64,000 nt of DNA from Gaetbulibacter saemankumensis DSM 17032 (GTDB lineage: Bacteria; Bacteroidota; Bacteroidia; Flavobacteriales; Flavobacteriaceae). Each line of letters opens with the position of its first letter. Position 1 is the first letter of the stretch. Of the stretch, positions 57,488 to 64,000 are shown one piece after another. The stretch covers positions 310,001-374,000 of the forward strand of contig NZ_KE384430.1 in assembly GCF_000425645.1 (NCBI RefSeq). The letters run 5' to 3'. The notes under the pieces were generated by a model, which saw nothing but the letters and a program-made list of their open reading frames with translations, made no database searches and was not told the DNA's origin. A program made the translations under genes and the position numbers.

Positions 57488-57524
57488 AAAAAAATCCCAA
57501 AAATACATTTTGGGATTTTTTTTA
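57488..57524. terminator. bidirectional intrinsic terminator
   Basis: AAATCCCAAAA pairs with TTTTGGGATTT. A-runs and T-runs flank it on both strands, serving the convergent acyltransferase and TM2 genes. Confidence 0.88.
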
Positions 57525-57532
57525 TATTTTAA

Positions 57533-57880
57533 TTAAAACCAAGGCTTCTTACCAACCTGATAGGTATTGTAAAATTCTTCATCAGATTTGGTTAAATATA
57601 TGATTCCTTCAATTAATCCAATTATACTTGCTATTCCACAAGTTAAAATTGAAGCAATTAAAAGTATAATACCTTCCTTGTTATAACCAAGCACGAATTT
57701 ATGAATTCCTAATCCTCCAAAAAGGATTCCTAAAACGCCTGCTAATACCTTTTTATTTTCCTGACTGCTAAAGGTCTCTTTAGCACTTTCTGAAAATTCT
57801 TTGGCGGTTTCTTTTGCCTCTTCAGCGAATTCTTTCGCTTTGTCTTTAAGGTCGTCGTTTAAATTTTTATCCTCGGACAT
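57533..57880 (-). CDS. TM2-domain membrane protein
   Basis: A 115-residue protein with a highly charged N-terminal helix (NDDLKDKAKEFAEEAKETAKEF, heptad-like) followed by a TM2 domain. The TM2 part has two membrane segments around GGLGIHKFVLGYNKEGIILL and ends GLIEGIIYLTKSDEEFYNTY. The function of bacterial TM2 proteins is unclear. The charged repeat looks like the LEA or apolipoprotein-like tails seen in stress proteins. The fold assignment is good, and the role is unknown. Confidence 0.85.
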   Translation of the reverse strand: MSEDKNLNDDLKDKAKEFAEEAKETAKEFSESAKETFSSQENKKVLAGVLGILFGGLGIHKFVLGYNKEGIILLIASILTCGIASIIGLIEGIIYLTKSDEEFYNTYQVGKKPWF

Positions 57881-57943
57881 ATTTTTAATTTTTGATTAAA
57901 GTTTAAAGTTAATAAAAAATTGAATTCGATATAATTTCTAATA

Positions 57944-58708
57944 CTATCTAAATAACATTATTACGCCTCCTATAGCTGTTACAATTAGAATAAAACGGCG
58001 GTAATTTAAATTTGAAATACGTTTTACAATTCGGGCTCCAAAGAAAAATCCAATACACACCGCAGGTATTAATACGGAGTTTAAAACTAAAGTTTCTAAG
58101 GTTACCGTTTTCCAAACAAAAAAATGAAATGGAAGCTTAAAGAGGTTGATTATAAAAAACAACCACGCCGCTGTACCAATAAATTCATTCTTGGGTAATC
58201 TTGTTGCAAGAAAATAAATATTCGCTATTGGCCCGGCTAAATTTCCTATCATAGTTGAAAACCCAGCAAGAAAGCCCATAATACCAGCAAACCATCTATT
58301 TTTAGGCACTATAAGTGATTGTCGTTTTTCGGTATAAAACATTATAAATACCGAACCAATTATAATTATAGCCATAATTTGCTTGAACAGCTGTTCAGAA
58401 ATATCATTACCTACATAAACACCAACGAGCACCCCAATTACCATGGCCGGCATGAGTTTTTTTATATAATCCCATTGTGCATGTTTATTATAATATATTA
58501 CGGCAATAATATCGGCACTTATAAGCATTGGCAATAAAACACCAGTCGATGCCTTTTCTCCAAAAACGAAAGCTAATATTAAAATTATTATAATCCCAAC
58601 ACCCTTTATTCCCGCTTTTGAAAGTCCTAAAACAAAGACCGCAAAGGCCACCGCCAACCAATGCCATCCCGACAGATTAAAAGATTGAAGAATATCGAAG
58701 TAATTCAA
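57944..58708 (-). CDS. sulfite exporter TauE/SafE-family permease
   Basis: A 254-residue membrane protein with about eight hydrophobic segments and two homologous halves. Family patterns include LGLSKAGIKGVG, GEKASTGVLLPMLISADI, GFLAGFSTMIGNLAGPIANIYFLATRLPKNEF and a final region rich in small residues. Start: the reading frame begins with TTG at 58706-58708, with no ATG before about residue 60, so a TTG start is likely. It may export sulfite, sulfoacetate or similar organosulfur anions. No sulfur-metabolism gene is adjacent. A VOC gene remnant lies just upstream. Confidence 0.85.
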   Translation of the reverse strand: MNYFDILQSFNLSGWHWLAVAFAVFVLGLSKAGIKGVGIIIILILAFVFGEKASTGVLLPMLISADIIAVIYYNKHAQWDYIKKLMPAMVIGVLVGVYVGNDISEQLFKQIMAIIIIGSVFIMFYTEKRQSLIVPKNRWFAGIMGFLAGFSTMIGNLAGPIANIYFLATRLPKNEFIGTAAWLFFIINLFKLPFHFFVWKTVTLETLVLNSVLIPAVCIGFFFGARIVKRISNLNYRRFILIVTAIGGVIMLFR

Positions 58709-58740
58709 TAATTAAAGTTTTGGAAGGTTATTTAACGAAA

Positions 58741-58815
58741 TTACGAAAAAGCCTTACCGATTAGCTCCCAAAGTTCAATTTTATTACCATCATTATCCAT
58801 AATCCAACCGAATTT
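58741..58815 (-). pseudogene. C-terminal remnant of a VOC (glyoxalase/bleomycin-resistance) protein
   Basis: On the minus strand a frame ending TAA at 58741-58743 encodes KFGWIMDNDGNKIELWELIG and then KAFS. This is a typical end of VOC-family proteins, in which the Glu in IELWE is a metal ligand. Upstream the frame soon hits TAATAA and no N-terminal part is found, so it is a decayed fragment. The call rests on about 24 residues. Confidence 0.6.
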
Positions 58816-58885
58816 TATTATTAATATTCTCAATATTGCTTATTACAGCAATCCCTTATTTTTCTAATTATAAAATACTGTAAAG

Positions 58886-58909
58886 CAAAAAAGATCGCTA
58901 AATGCGACC
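58886..58909 (-). terminator. intrinsic terminator for the 2-hydroxyacid dehydrogenase unit
   Basis: On the minus strand GGTCGC and GCGATC (one G-U) close a 5-base loop followed by TTTTTTG. It would stop transcripts from the mgtE and dehydrogenase genes before the TauE gene. Confidence 0.65.
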
Positions 58910-58951
58910 TTTATAATATTTAAAGTTGATATTAATGTAATTCAGTTATAA

Positions 58952-59161
58952 ATTCCTAAAATCACTGACAGGATGCTTTCTAAAGAACTGCGTGATTTAG
59001 AAATGAACCATTTAGTAAAACGAACCGTTCAAGACTCCGTACCAGTAGTTGTGGAATACTCGTTAACCCAAATATGGTAATTCCTTAGATCCCGTAATTA
59101 AAGAGCTATAAAATGGGGTGTTCAACATCGTAAACACCTTACCAGTGAGGAAGAAGTCTAA
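58952..59161 (+). pseudogene. decayed HxlR-family transcriptional regulator, C-terminal part
   Basis: In three shifting frames the plus strand encodes IPKITDRMLSKELRDLEMNH, then LVKRTVQDSVPVVVEYSLTQ and IW (58952-59080, ending TAA), GNSLDPVIKEL (59076-59108) and KWGVQHRKHLTSEEEV (59111-59161, ending TAA). Joined, this is the recognition helix, beta-wing and C-terminal helix of an HxlR winged-helix repressor. Two frameshifts and the missing N-terminal third mark it as dead. HxlR regulators usually sit beside oxidoreductase or VOC genes, and a VOC remnant lies nearby. Confidence 0.75.
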
Positions 59162-59168
59162 TTAATGT

Positions 59169-60104
59169 TTAACAAAATTTAGCCTTTATTTTATCTACAA
59201 TAGTTTGAGCCAATTTTTCTTTGCTTTCAGCGGTCCAACCACCAACGTGTGGACTTAAAATAACATTTTTAGCTTCAATTAAATATTGAAATGCCTCTGG
59301 CAATTCCGATGAAAATAAGTTTTCGAAAGAGGCCTTTTCGTATTCCAGAACATCTAAGCCAGCCCCCAAAATTGACCCCGATTTTAACGCTGAAACTAAA
59401 TCGGAAGTCACAACGCTTTTCCCCCGAGCTGTATTGATAAACCAAAACGGCCTTTTAAAGCCCGAAATAAACGTATTATTTATCATCCTCAATGTTAATG
59501 GTGTTTGTGGCGTGTGTAAACTTACTACCTCAACCTTTTCCTGAAATTCTTGTAGCGATACCTGTTTGGCATTTTTATCTCCCACGCCTTCTTTAATATC
59601 ATAGCATAAAACCTCAACATCGAAGCCTCGTAATTTTTTAGCAAAAGCCTTACCCATATTACCGTAACCAATAATACCCACGGTACGACCGTCGAGTTCT
59701 ATGCCCCGGTTATCTTCACGTAACCACAACCCCTGTCTTACTTCTAAATCAGCCTTATTAAGTTTATTAAAAAGCGATAATAACATTGCCAAGGTGTGCT
59801 CGCCTACCGCATTACGATTACCCTCGGGAGCAGCTATAAGCTCTATTCCTTTGGACTCAGCATACTCACAATCTATGTTCTCCAGACCAGCTCCTACACG
59901 ACCAATAAATTTAAGATGACTTGCGGCATCTAAAAATTGTTTGTCGATTGTGAAGCGGCTACGCAAAACAACACCATCATAGTGCGCCATTTTCGACTCG
60001 ATTTCGGCTTTTGAAGACGTATAATCTTCATGATTTATGAACCCTAAATCGTTTAGTTGATTTATTAATAATTCGTGATTGGTATCGAGATGAAGTATTT
60101 TCAT
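59169..60104 (-). CDS. 2-hydroxyacid dehydrogenase, phosphoglycerate-dehydrogenase-like
   Basis: A NAD-dependent D-2-hydroxyacid dehydrogenase of 311 residues. The substrate domain includes GRVGAGLENIDCEYAESKGI. The NAD fold carries GRTVGIIGYGNMGKAFAKKL, with Asp in CYDIKEG. The catalytic Arg is in FINTARGKSVV, and the acid-base pair Glu and His in GLDVLEYEKASF and ILSPHVGGWTAES. There is no ACT domain, so it is either a short SerA or an enzyme for another 2-oxoacid. Homologues in flavobacteria lie in this same neighbourhood. The HxlR remnant is just downstream on the opposite strand. Confidence 0.88.
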   Translation of the reverse strand: MKILHLDTNHELLINQLNDLGFINHEDYTSSKAEIESKMAHYDGVVLRSRFTIDKQFLDAASHLKFIGRVGAGLENIDCEYAESKGIELIAAPEGNRNAVGEHTLAMLLSLFNKLNKADLEVRQGLWLREDNRGIELDGRTVGIIGYGNMGKAFAKKLRGFDVEVLCYDIKEGVGDKNAKQVSLQEFQEKVEVVSLHTPQTPLTLRMINNTFISGFKRPFWFINTARGKSVVTSDLVSALKSGSILGAGLDVLEYEKASFENLFSSELPEAFQYLIEAKNVILSPHVGGWTAESKEKLAQTIVDKIKAKFC

Positions 60105-60138
60105 AAATTGAAATTAGAATGCAAAATTACAAAGTTTT

Positions 60139-60214
60139 GCGTTAGGGATTGAACGATTTGTTTGAGCTATTCGCAGAAAGCGAGTCGTGAAAGCCCGCCC
60201 CGCTAGGGTAACGC
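60139..60214. repeat. structured intergenic repeat, GCGTTA...TAACGC family
   Basis: GC-rich compared with its surroundings, in the gap between mgtE and the dehydrogenase. The outer helix is GCGTTA (60139-60144) with TAACGC (60209-60214). The inner pairs are ACGA (60153-60156) with TCGT (60185-60188), and TCGC (60171-60174) with GCGA (60180-60183). Conserved-looking blocks GTTAGGGATTGAACG and GAAAGCCCGCCCCG match a dispersed element I recall from flavobacterial genomes. Its function is unknown. Confidence 0.6.
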
Positions 60215-60221
60215 CCAAATA

Positions 60222-61595
60222 TTAAAATCCCAAAATGAATTTTGCTATTAAAAAGTAAATAAAAATACCAAAAACGTCGTTGCTTGTGGTAATAAATGGT
60301 CCGGTAGCTACCGCGGCATCAATCCCTCTTTTATCTAAAAAAATTGGAATAAAAGTACCTATAAGAGCCGCCATAATAATAACGGTTATAAGTGCTACGC
60401 AAATGGTTAAAGATTCTAAATAACTGGTCTGAAAAGCAAAATGACTTATTAACAATACAATGGAAGCAATGGCTAGCCCATTAACCAAACCTAAAGCAAA
60501 TTCTTTTAAAAGGCGACTAATAATACGACCATCAATAGTATCGTTTGCCAAACCTTGCACCACAATGGCTGAAGATTGAACCCCAACGTTTCCAGCAGTT
60601 GCCTGAATAAGCGGAATAAACATTAATAAGGCAGGAAAATTTATCATAGCATCGCTAAAACCATTAATGATACTTGCAGCTCCAATACCTCCGAACATAC
60701 CAATTAAAAGCCATGGTAAACGTGCTTTAGTAAGTTTCCAAATACTATCATCTGCCTCGACATCTTGCGAAATACCCGCGGCTAACTGATAATCCCTTTC
60801 GGCTTCTTCTTTCATAACATCGACAATATCATCGATGGTAATTCTACCGAGTAGCTTCTGTTCATCGTCTACTACAGGAATAGCTTCTAAATCATATTTC
60901 TGCATGACACGAGCTACATCCTCAGCTTCGTCATGAACATTAACCCAATCGACGCTCGAAATAAATATATCAGCAATTTTTTGCTCGTTTTTTGCCACGA
61001 TAAGATCTTTTAAAGACAATCGTCCAACCAACTTATCTTTTTTATCGACTACATACACTGAGTGAACACGCGTTACCTCTTTTGCTTGCCCGCGAATTCG
61101 ACGCAAACAACCCGCAACCGTCCAGGTATCATAAACTTTTACCAACTCCTTAGCCATAAGGCCTCCCGCAGAATTTTCGTCGTATTTAAGAAGTTCTGTA
61201 ATCTCAGCCTTGTGCTCTTCATCCTCAATTTGTGAGATAACCTCTTGACGACGGTCTTCAGGTAATTCTGAAATAATATCGGCAGCATCATCGGTATCCA
61301 GTTCACCAATTTCATCAGCGATTTCCTTTGTTGACAGATTTCTTAAGACTTTCTCCCGATTATCCTCATCGAGTTCCATCAGGATATCGGCCGTGGTTTC
61401 GGAATCTAAAAGTTTAATAACATAGACAGCCTCTTCAAGTTCGAGTTCGTCAAGAATTTCAGCTATATCGGCATAGTGAAATTCACTGAGAAACTTTTGA
61501 AGTTCCTTATCCCGATTTAGACGAATAAGACTCTCAACCTGATTTATTAAATCTTCGGTTAACTCAAATTGTATGTTATCTATTTCTTCAGACAA
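60222..61595 (-). CDS. mgtE: magnesium transporter MgtE
   Basis: An inner-membrane Mg2+ channel gated by cytosolic magnesium, 457 residues. The N-terminal superhelical MgtE_N domain has repeats such as YADIAEILDELELEEAVYV and DDAADIISELPEDRRQEV, rich in acidic residues. Two CBS domains (about 140-270, including SVYVVDKKDKLVGRLSLKDL and AIPVVDDEQKLLGRITIDD) precede five membrane segments with PLIQATAGNVGVQSSAIVVQ, the ion-pore motif. The start is a TTG at 61593-61595, three bases after the rsmA stop, and no ATG is near. Tight spacing supports that start and coupling with rsmA. Confidence 0.93.
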   Translation of the reverse strand: MSEEIDNIQFELTEDLINQVESLIRLNRDKELQKFLSEFHYADIAEILDELELEEAVYVIKLLDSETTADILMELDEDNREKVLRNLSTKEIADEIGELDTDDAADIISELPEDRRQEVISQIEDEEHKAEITELLKYDENSAGGLMAKELVKVYDTWTVAGCLRRIRGQAKEVTRVHSVYVVDKKDKLVGRLSLKDLIVAKNEQKIADIFISSVDWVNVHDEAEDVARVMQKYDLEAIPVVDDEQKLLGRITIDDIVDVMKEEAERDYQLAAGISQDVEADDSIWKLTKARLPWLLIGMFGGIGAASIINGFSDAMINFPALLMFIPLIQATAGNVGVQSSAIVVQGLANDTIDGRIISRLLKEFALGLVNGLAIASIVLLISHFAFQTSYLESLTICVALITVIIMAALIGTFIPIFLDKRGIDAAVATGPFITTSNDVFGIFIYFLIAKFILGF

Positions 61596-61598
61596 ATT

Positions 61599-62399
61599 TT
61601 AATTTTTTTGGTCTTTCTCTATTAATTGTGTAAGATGAATAAACTCCTGAACAGTTAATTGTTCCGGGCGTTTCCCAAATATACTATCTTCCCTTAAACT
61701 ATCACTTAAATTCAAGGTTTTTAAACTGTTACGAATGGTTTTTCTTCGCTGCTGAAATGCCATTTTTACTACTTTAAAAAATAAAGCTTCATCGCATGGC
61801 AAGCTGTAATCTGCTTTTCTAGTTAATCGTAATACACCCGAATCTACCTTTGGCGGGGGGTTAAATACATTTGGCGGTACGGTAAATAAATATTCGGCTT
61901 CGTAAAAGGCCTGTGTTAATACCGATAATATCCCATAAACTTTACTACCTTCTTTTGAACAAATACGCTGAGCCACTTCTTTTTGAAACATTCCTGAAAA
62001 TTCTGGAATTTGATCCCGCATATTCAAGGCTTTAAAAACAATTTGCGAAGAAATATTATATGGATAATTACCAATAATAGCTAAAGGCTCGTGGTGAAAC
62101 ACCTCATTTAAATCGTACTTTAGAAAGTCACGCTCGATAATTCGAGGTGCCAGATTTAAGTAATTTGCCTGAAGATACTCTACCGATTCGGTATCAATTT
62201 CTATAACATAGGTCGTTATATCCTTTTTAAGCAAATATTTAGTGAGCACTCCCATTCCAGGACCAATTTCTAGAACATTTTTGTACCCGTTTAAACTAAG
62301 GGTATCTGCAATGCGTTTTGCTACCGATTCGTCATTTAAAAAATGCTGCCCCAGATGCTTTTTCGCTTTTACCTGATGTTGATTTGAGTTATTTGCCAC
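61599..62399 (-). CDS. rsmA: 16S rRNA dimethyladenosine transferase
   Basis: RsmA (KsgA) dimethylates two adjacent adenines near the 3' end of 16S rRNA, a late step in 30S assembly. The 266-residue protein shows [14 protein letters not shown] at the start, the SAM-binding [16 protein letters not shown], the acidic YVIEIDTES, and the catalytic [14 protein letters not shown] (NxPY motif). A C-terminal helical domain contains [14 protein letters not shown]. The start is a GTG at 62397-62399. A group of TPR, GNAT, DUF4286 and mgtE genes surrounds it on the same strand. Confidence 0.96.
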   Translation of the reverse strand: MANNSNQHQVKAKKHLGQHFLNDESVAKRIADTLSLNGYKNVLEIGPGMGVLTKYLLKKDITTYVIEIDTESVEYLQANYLNLAPRIIERDFLKYDLNEVFHHEPLAIIGNYPYNISSQIVFKALNMRDQIPEFSGMFQKEVAQRICSKEGSKVYGILSVLTQAFYEAEYLFTVPPNVFNPPPKVDSGVLRLTRKADYSLPCDEALFFKVVKMAFQQRRKTIRNSLKTLNLSDSLREDSIFGKRPEQLTVQEFIHLTQLIEKDQKN

Positions 62400-62492
62400 G
62401 TTTAAGGATATTAGCTTAAAATGCCGTTAATTGCGAATATATAAAATATTACGGCCAATTGGCTTTAAGGGTTATTAATAAAATAGCCAGGA

Positions 62493-62825
62493 TTATTCTG
62501 GCTTATTAAAACTTACAGAATACTCATCGATAATTTGAAGCTCGGTTCTAAAAGAGAGTACTTTATCTGCAAATCGTTTTAAACCTTCATTTCTTAATCG
62601 ATCGGCATCTTCTTTATAATAGGCGTCTAAGGATTCGCGTGAATTGGTTTTGTATTGCACCGAATAGGTAACACCTCCCATTTCTTCTTCTACCAAAACT
62701 CTTGTAAGTGTAGCCTTTTCGAACTTTCCTGTTGATAATACTTGTGGGATATGTTCTTTAATCCACTCTAACCATTCTTCATGAATAGACTCATCTATGT
62801 TTAGAGTAACGTTATATATGTACAT
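62493..62825 (-). CDS. DUF4286 family protein
   Basis: A 110-residue protein of the DUF4286 family, ferredoxin-like in fold and common in Bacteroidota. Characteristic stretches are MYIYNVTLNIDESIHEEWLE, WIKEHIPQVLSTGKF and VTYSVQYKTNSRESLDAYYK. Its role is unknown, although its conserved position next to rsmA and a TPR gene hints at a housekeeping job. There is no signal peptide. It is preceded by the GNAT gene with a 2-bp gap, so it is in an operon. Confidence 0.85.
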   Translation of the reverse strand: MYIYNVTLNIDESIHEEWLEWIKEHIPQVLSTGKFEKATLTRVLVEEEMGGVTYSVQYKTNSRESLDAYYKEDADRLRNEGLKRFADKVLSFRTELQIIDEYSVSFNKPE

Positions 62826-62827
62826 AA

Positions 62828-63337
62828 TTATAATATTTTTGCAAATAACAAGAGTTCTTCGTCATCTTCAAAAGGTTTAACTCTTTTTTCATACTCCAAA
62901 CCCAGTTTTTCAAGCAATTTAATGGATTTTGCATTTATTGGGAGGGTAATAGCAACAAGTCTGTTTATATTAAATTCCTTCTTAGCTAACTCAATTACTG
63001 CTTGTGACGACTCATAACCAAAGCCTTTCCCCTCATATTCTGGCAACATAGCAAACCCAATATCGACATCTTCTAGCACTTCACGTTTTACTAAACCGCA
63101 AGTTCCAATAGCTATATTATCCGCCGACTTTAAAAGTAATTTATAAAAGCCAAAGCCTTTATCCTCATAACTTTTAATAGGCCCATCTAAAAGATATTGC
63201 TTAGCATCTTCTAAAGAATATACCTGTCGATCTCCAATATATTTTAACCAATTTGGTGTATTTACAAGTTTCAAAAAAAAAGCGGCATCGTCTGGAGTTA
63301 ACTTTTCTAAAATGAGTCGTTCGGTTTCTGCTACCAT
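62828..63337 (-). CDS. GNAT-family acetyltransferase (RimJ/RimL-like)
   Basis: A 169-residue GNAT protein of the Acetyltransf_3 (RimJ/RimL-like) type. It starts ETERLILEKLTPDDAAFFLKL, with LEDVDIGFAMLPEYEGKGFG as the acetyl-CoA loop and INRLVAITLPINAKSIKLLEKLG as the usual C-terminal block. The substrate is unknown; such proteins acetylate ribosomal protein N-termini or small amines. It starts 5 bp after the TPR gene stop and is 2 bp before the DUF4286 gene. Confidence 0.88.
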   Translation of the reverse strand: MVAETERLILEKLTPDDAAFFLKLVNTPNWLKYIGDRQVYSLEDAKQYLLDGPIKSYEDKGFGFYKLLLKSADNIAIGTCGLVKREVLEDVDIGFAMLPEYEGKGFGYESSQAVIELAKKEFNINRLVAITLPINAKSIKLLEKLGLEYEKRVKPFEDDEELLLFAKIL

Positions 63338-63342
63338 ATCTG

Positions 63343-64000
63343 CTAATTTATTGAATCACCACGCAGAGCCCGATAGCGTTTTCTGGCTTCAACAAAGAAA
63401 ATACTATCCGCATAACTAAATATAATTTGCTCGTATAAAGGTTTAGCCAAGTCCGGTTGATCTAATTCCCGCTCATAAATTTCAGCTAAAAAAAAGTAAG
63501 CATCATCAGCCAAAATGCCATCAGGATAGTTTTCTATAATGGCCTCATAATTTGTTACAGCTTTATTGAACTCCGATTTTTCTACAAACAATTTAGCCTG
63601 CTTAAATAAGGCCTGAGGTATTATTAGTTCGGTTTTATGATAGTCTATAATAGTATCGAGTAATCTTAAAGCCTCTTCCTTTTTATTCTGAAATTCTAAC
63701 AAATCGGCCTTCGCATAAAGTTTCAATGCCGTTTGAAGTGAATCGCCATATTTATTATCGGTAATCAGTAATTTTAAATCCAAAGCATCGTTAGCGATCA
63801 ACTGAGAAGTAGACGATTTTAATATTTTTAACTGAGATTCCGCCCATTTAAAATCCCCTTTATAATAACTTGCTCTTGCAACTTTAAACCGGGCCTCCTG
63901 AGAAATGGTACTGTTTTTCAGATTCCTTTGAATCTGTGTATAATAAATAAGTGCCTGACTAAACCGTTCCTGTAACACTAAAATATCTCCCAGTTCTAAT
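63343..64000 (-). CDS. tetratricopeptide-repeat protein, C-terminal part (cut by window edge)
   Basis: A TPR protein whose frame is open to base 64000, so its N-terminus is outside the window. The visible 219 residues contain several TPR-like helix pairs (SQALIYYTQIQRNLKNSTIS, EFNKAVTNYEAIIENYPDG, DDAYFFLAEIYERELDQPDLA). The last part is an outer-membrane-lipoprotein-style TPR with KPLYEQIIFSYADSIFFVEA. It is probably periplasmic and bound to partner proteins, but no signal peptide is visible here. A GTG inside the frame at 63976-63978 is not a likely start, since coding sequence continues upstream of it. Confidence 0.8.
   Translation of the reverse strand, partial: LELGDILVLQERFSQALIYYTQIQRNLKNSTISQEARFKVARASYYKGDFKWAESQLKILKSSTSQLIANDALDLKLLITDNKYGDSLQTALKLYAKADLLEFQNKKEEALRLLDTIIDYHKTELIIPQALFKQAKLFVEKSEFNKAVTNYEAIIENYPDGILADDAYFFLAEIYERELDQPDLAKPLYEQIIFSYADSIFFVEARKRYRALRGDSIN

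Overview
The window is a stretch of chromosome from a member of the Bacteroidota, most likely a marine or aquatic Flavobacteriaceae. The DNA is AT-rich, and there are few Shine-Dalgarno-like sites. Several promoters fit the Bacteroidota -7 consensus TAnnTTTG. Exported proteins end their signal peptides in the AQ or SQ style. The gene families are typical of the group: DUF4270 and DUF4286 proteins, a lone TonB-dependent receptor, a short F1 epsilon subunit, and a TraR/DksA protein lacking most zinc ligands. Nearly all of it is core metabolism and housekeeping. I see no prophage, insertion sequence, CRISPR array, rRNA or tRNA.

Layout. 0-5 kb (minus): the N-terminal part of homogentisate dioxygenase, a patatin/outer-membrane phospholipase and uvrC. 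4.9-7.8 kb (plus): a RimB-like protease, RimK ligase and M14 deacylase cluster, then 5-formyl-THF cyclo-ligase. 7.8-19.1 kb (minus): an uncharacterised exported protein, lspA, a DksA-like regulator, ileS, and the group panC-panD-flippase-inactive esterase-radA. 19.3-28.9 kb (plus): a half-length glycogen-synthase-like protein, a DUF4270 lipoprotein, glmS, a TonB-dependent receptor and atpDC. 29-33.6 kb (minus): nadAB and a 610-residue uncharacterised protein that looks like a flavin-dependent TIM-barrel enzyme with a cysteine-rich tail. 33.8-36.4 kb: ppc.

36.6-47.2 kb is a nitrogen-assimilation block: amt, PII, amt and an outer-membrane barrel on the minus strand, divergent from gltBD. The 460-bp region between them carries two ACCCC-N9/10-GGGGT inverted repeats about five helical turns apart. 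47.3-52.7 kb is an inorganic-carbon block: a small exported protein, a SulP transporter, a Usp-like protein, a beta-carbonic anhydrase and a second SulP. With ppc it suggests bicarbonate uptake feeding anaplerotic carboxylation, while Amt and GOGAT feed amino-group assimilation. 52.8-57.9 kb: fbp, then GNAT, lysC and an OlsF-type two-domain acyltransferase, then a TM2 protein. 57.9-64 kb (minus): a TauE/SafE permease, a gene graveyard (VOC and HxlR remnants), a 2-hydroxyacid dehydrogenase, a structured intergenic repeat, mgtE, rsmA, a DUF4286 protein, a GNAT protein and a truncated TPR protein.

The most notable items are the 610-aa protein, the paired inverted repeats in the amt/gltB divergent region, the structured repeat near 60.2 kb, the two decayed gene fragments near 59 kb, the esterase whose nucleophile position is glycine, and the half glycogen synthase. 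All family calls rest on motif recognition by eye, with no database search.
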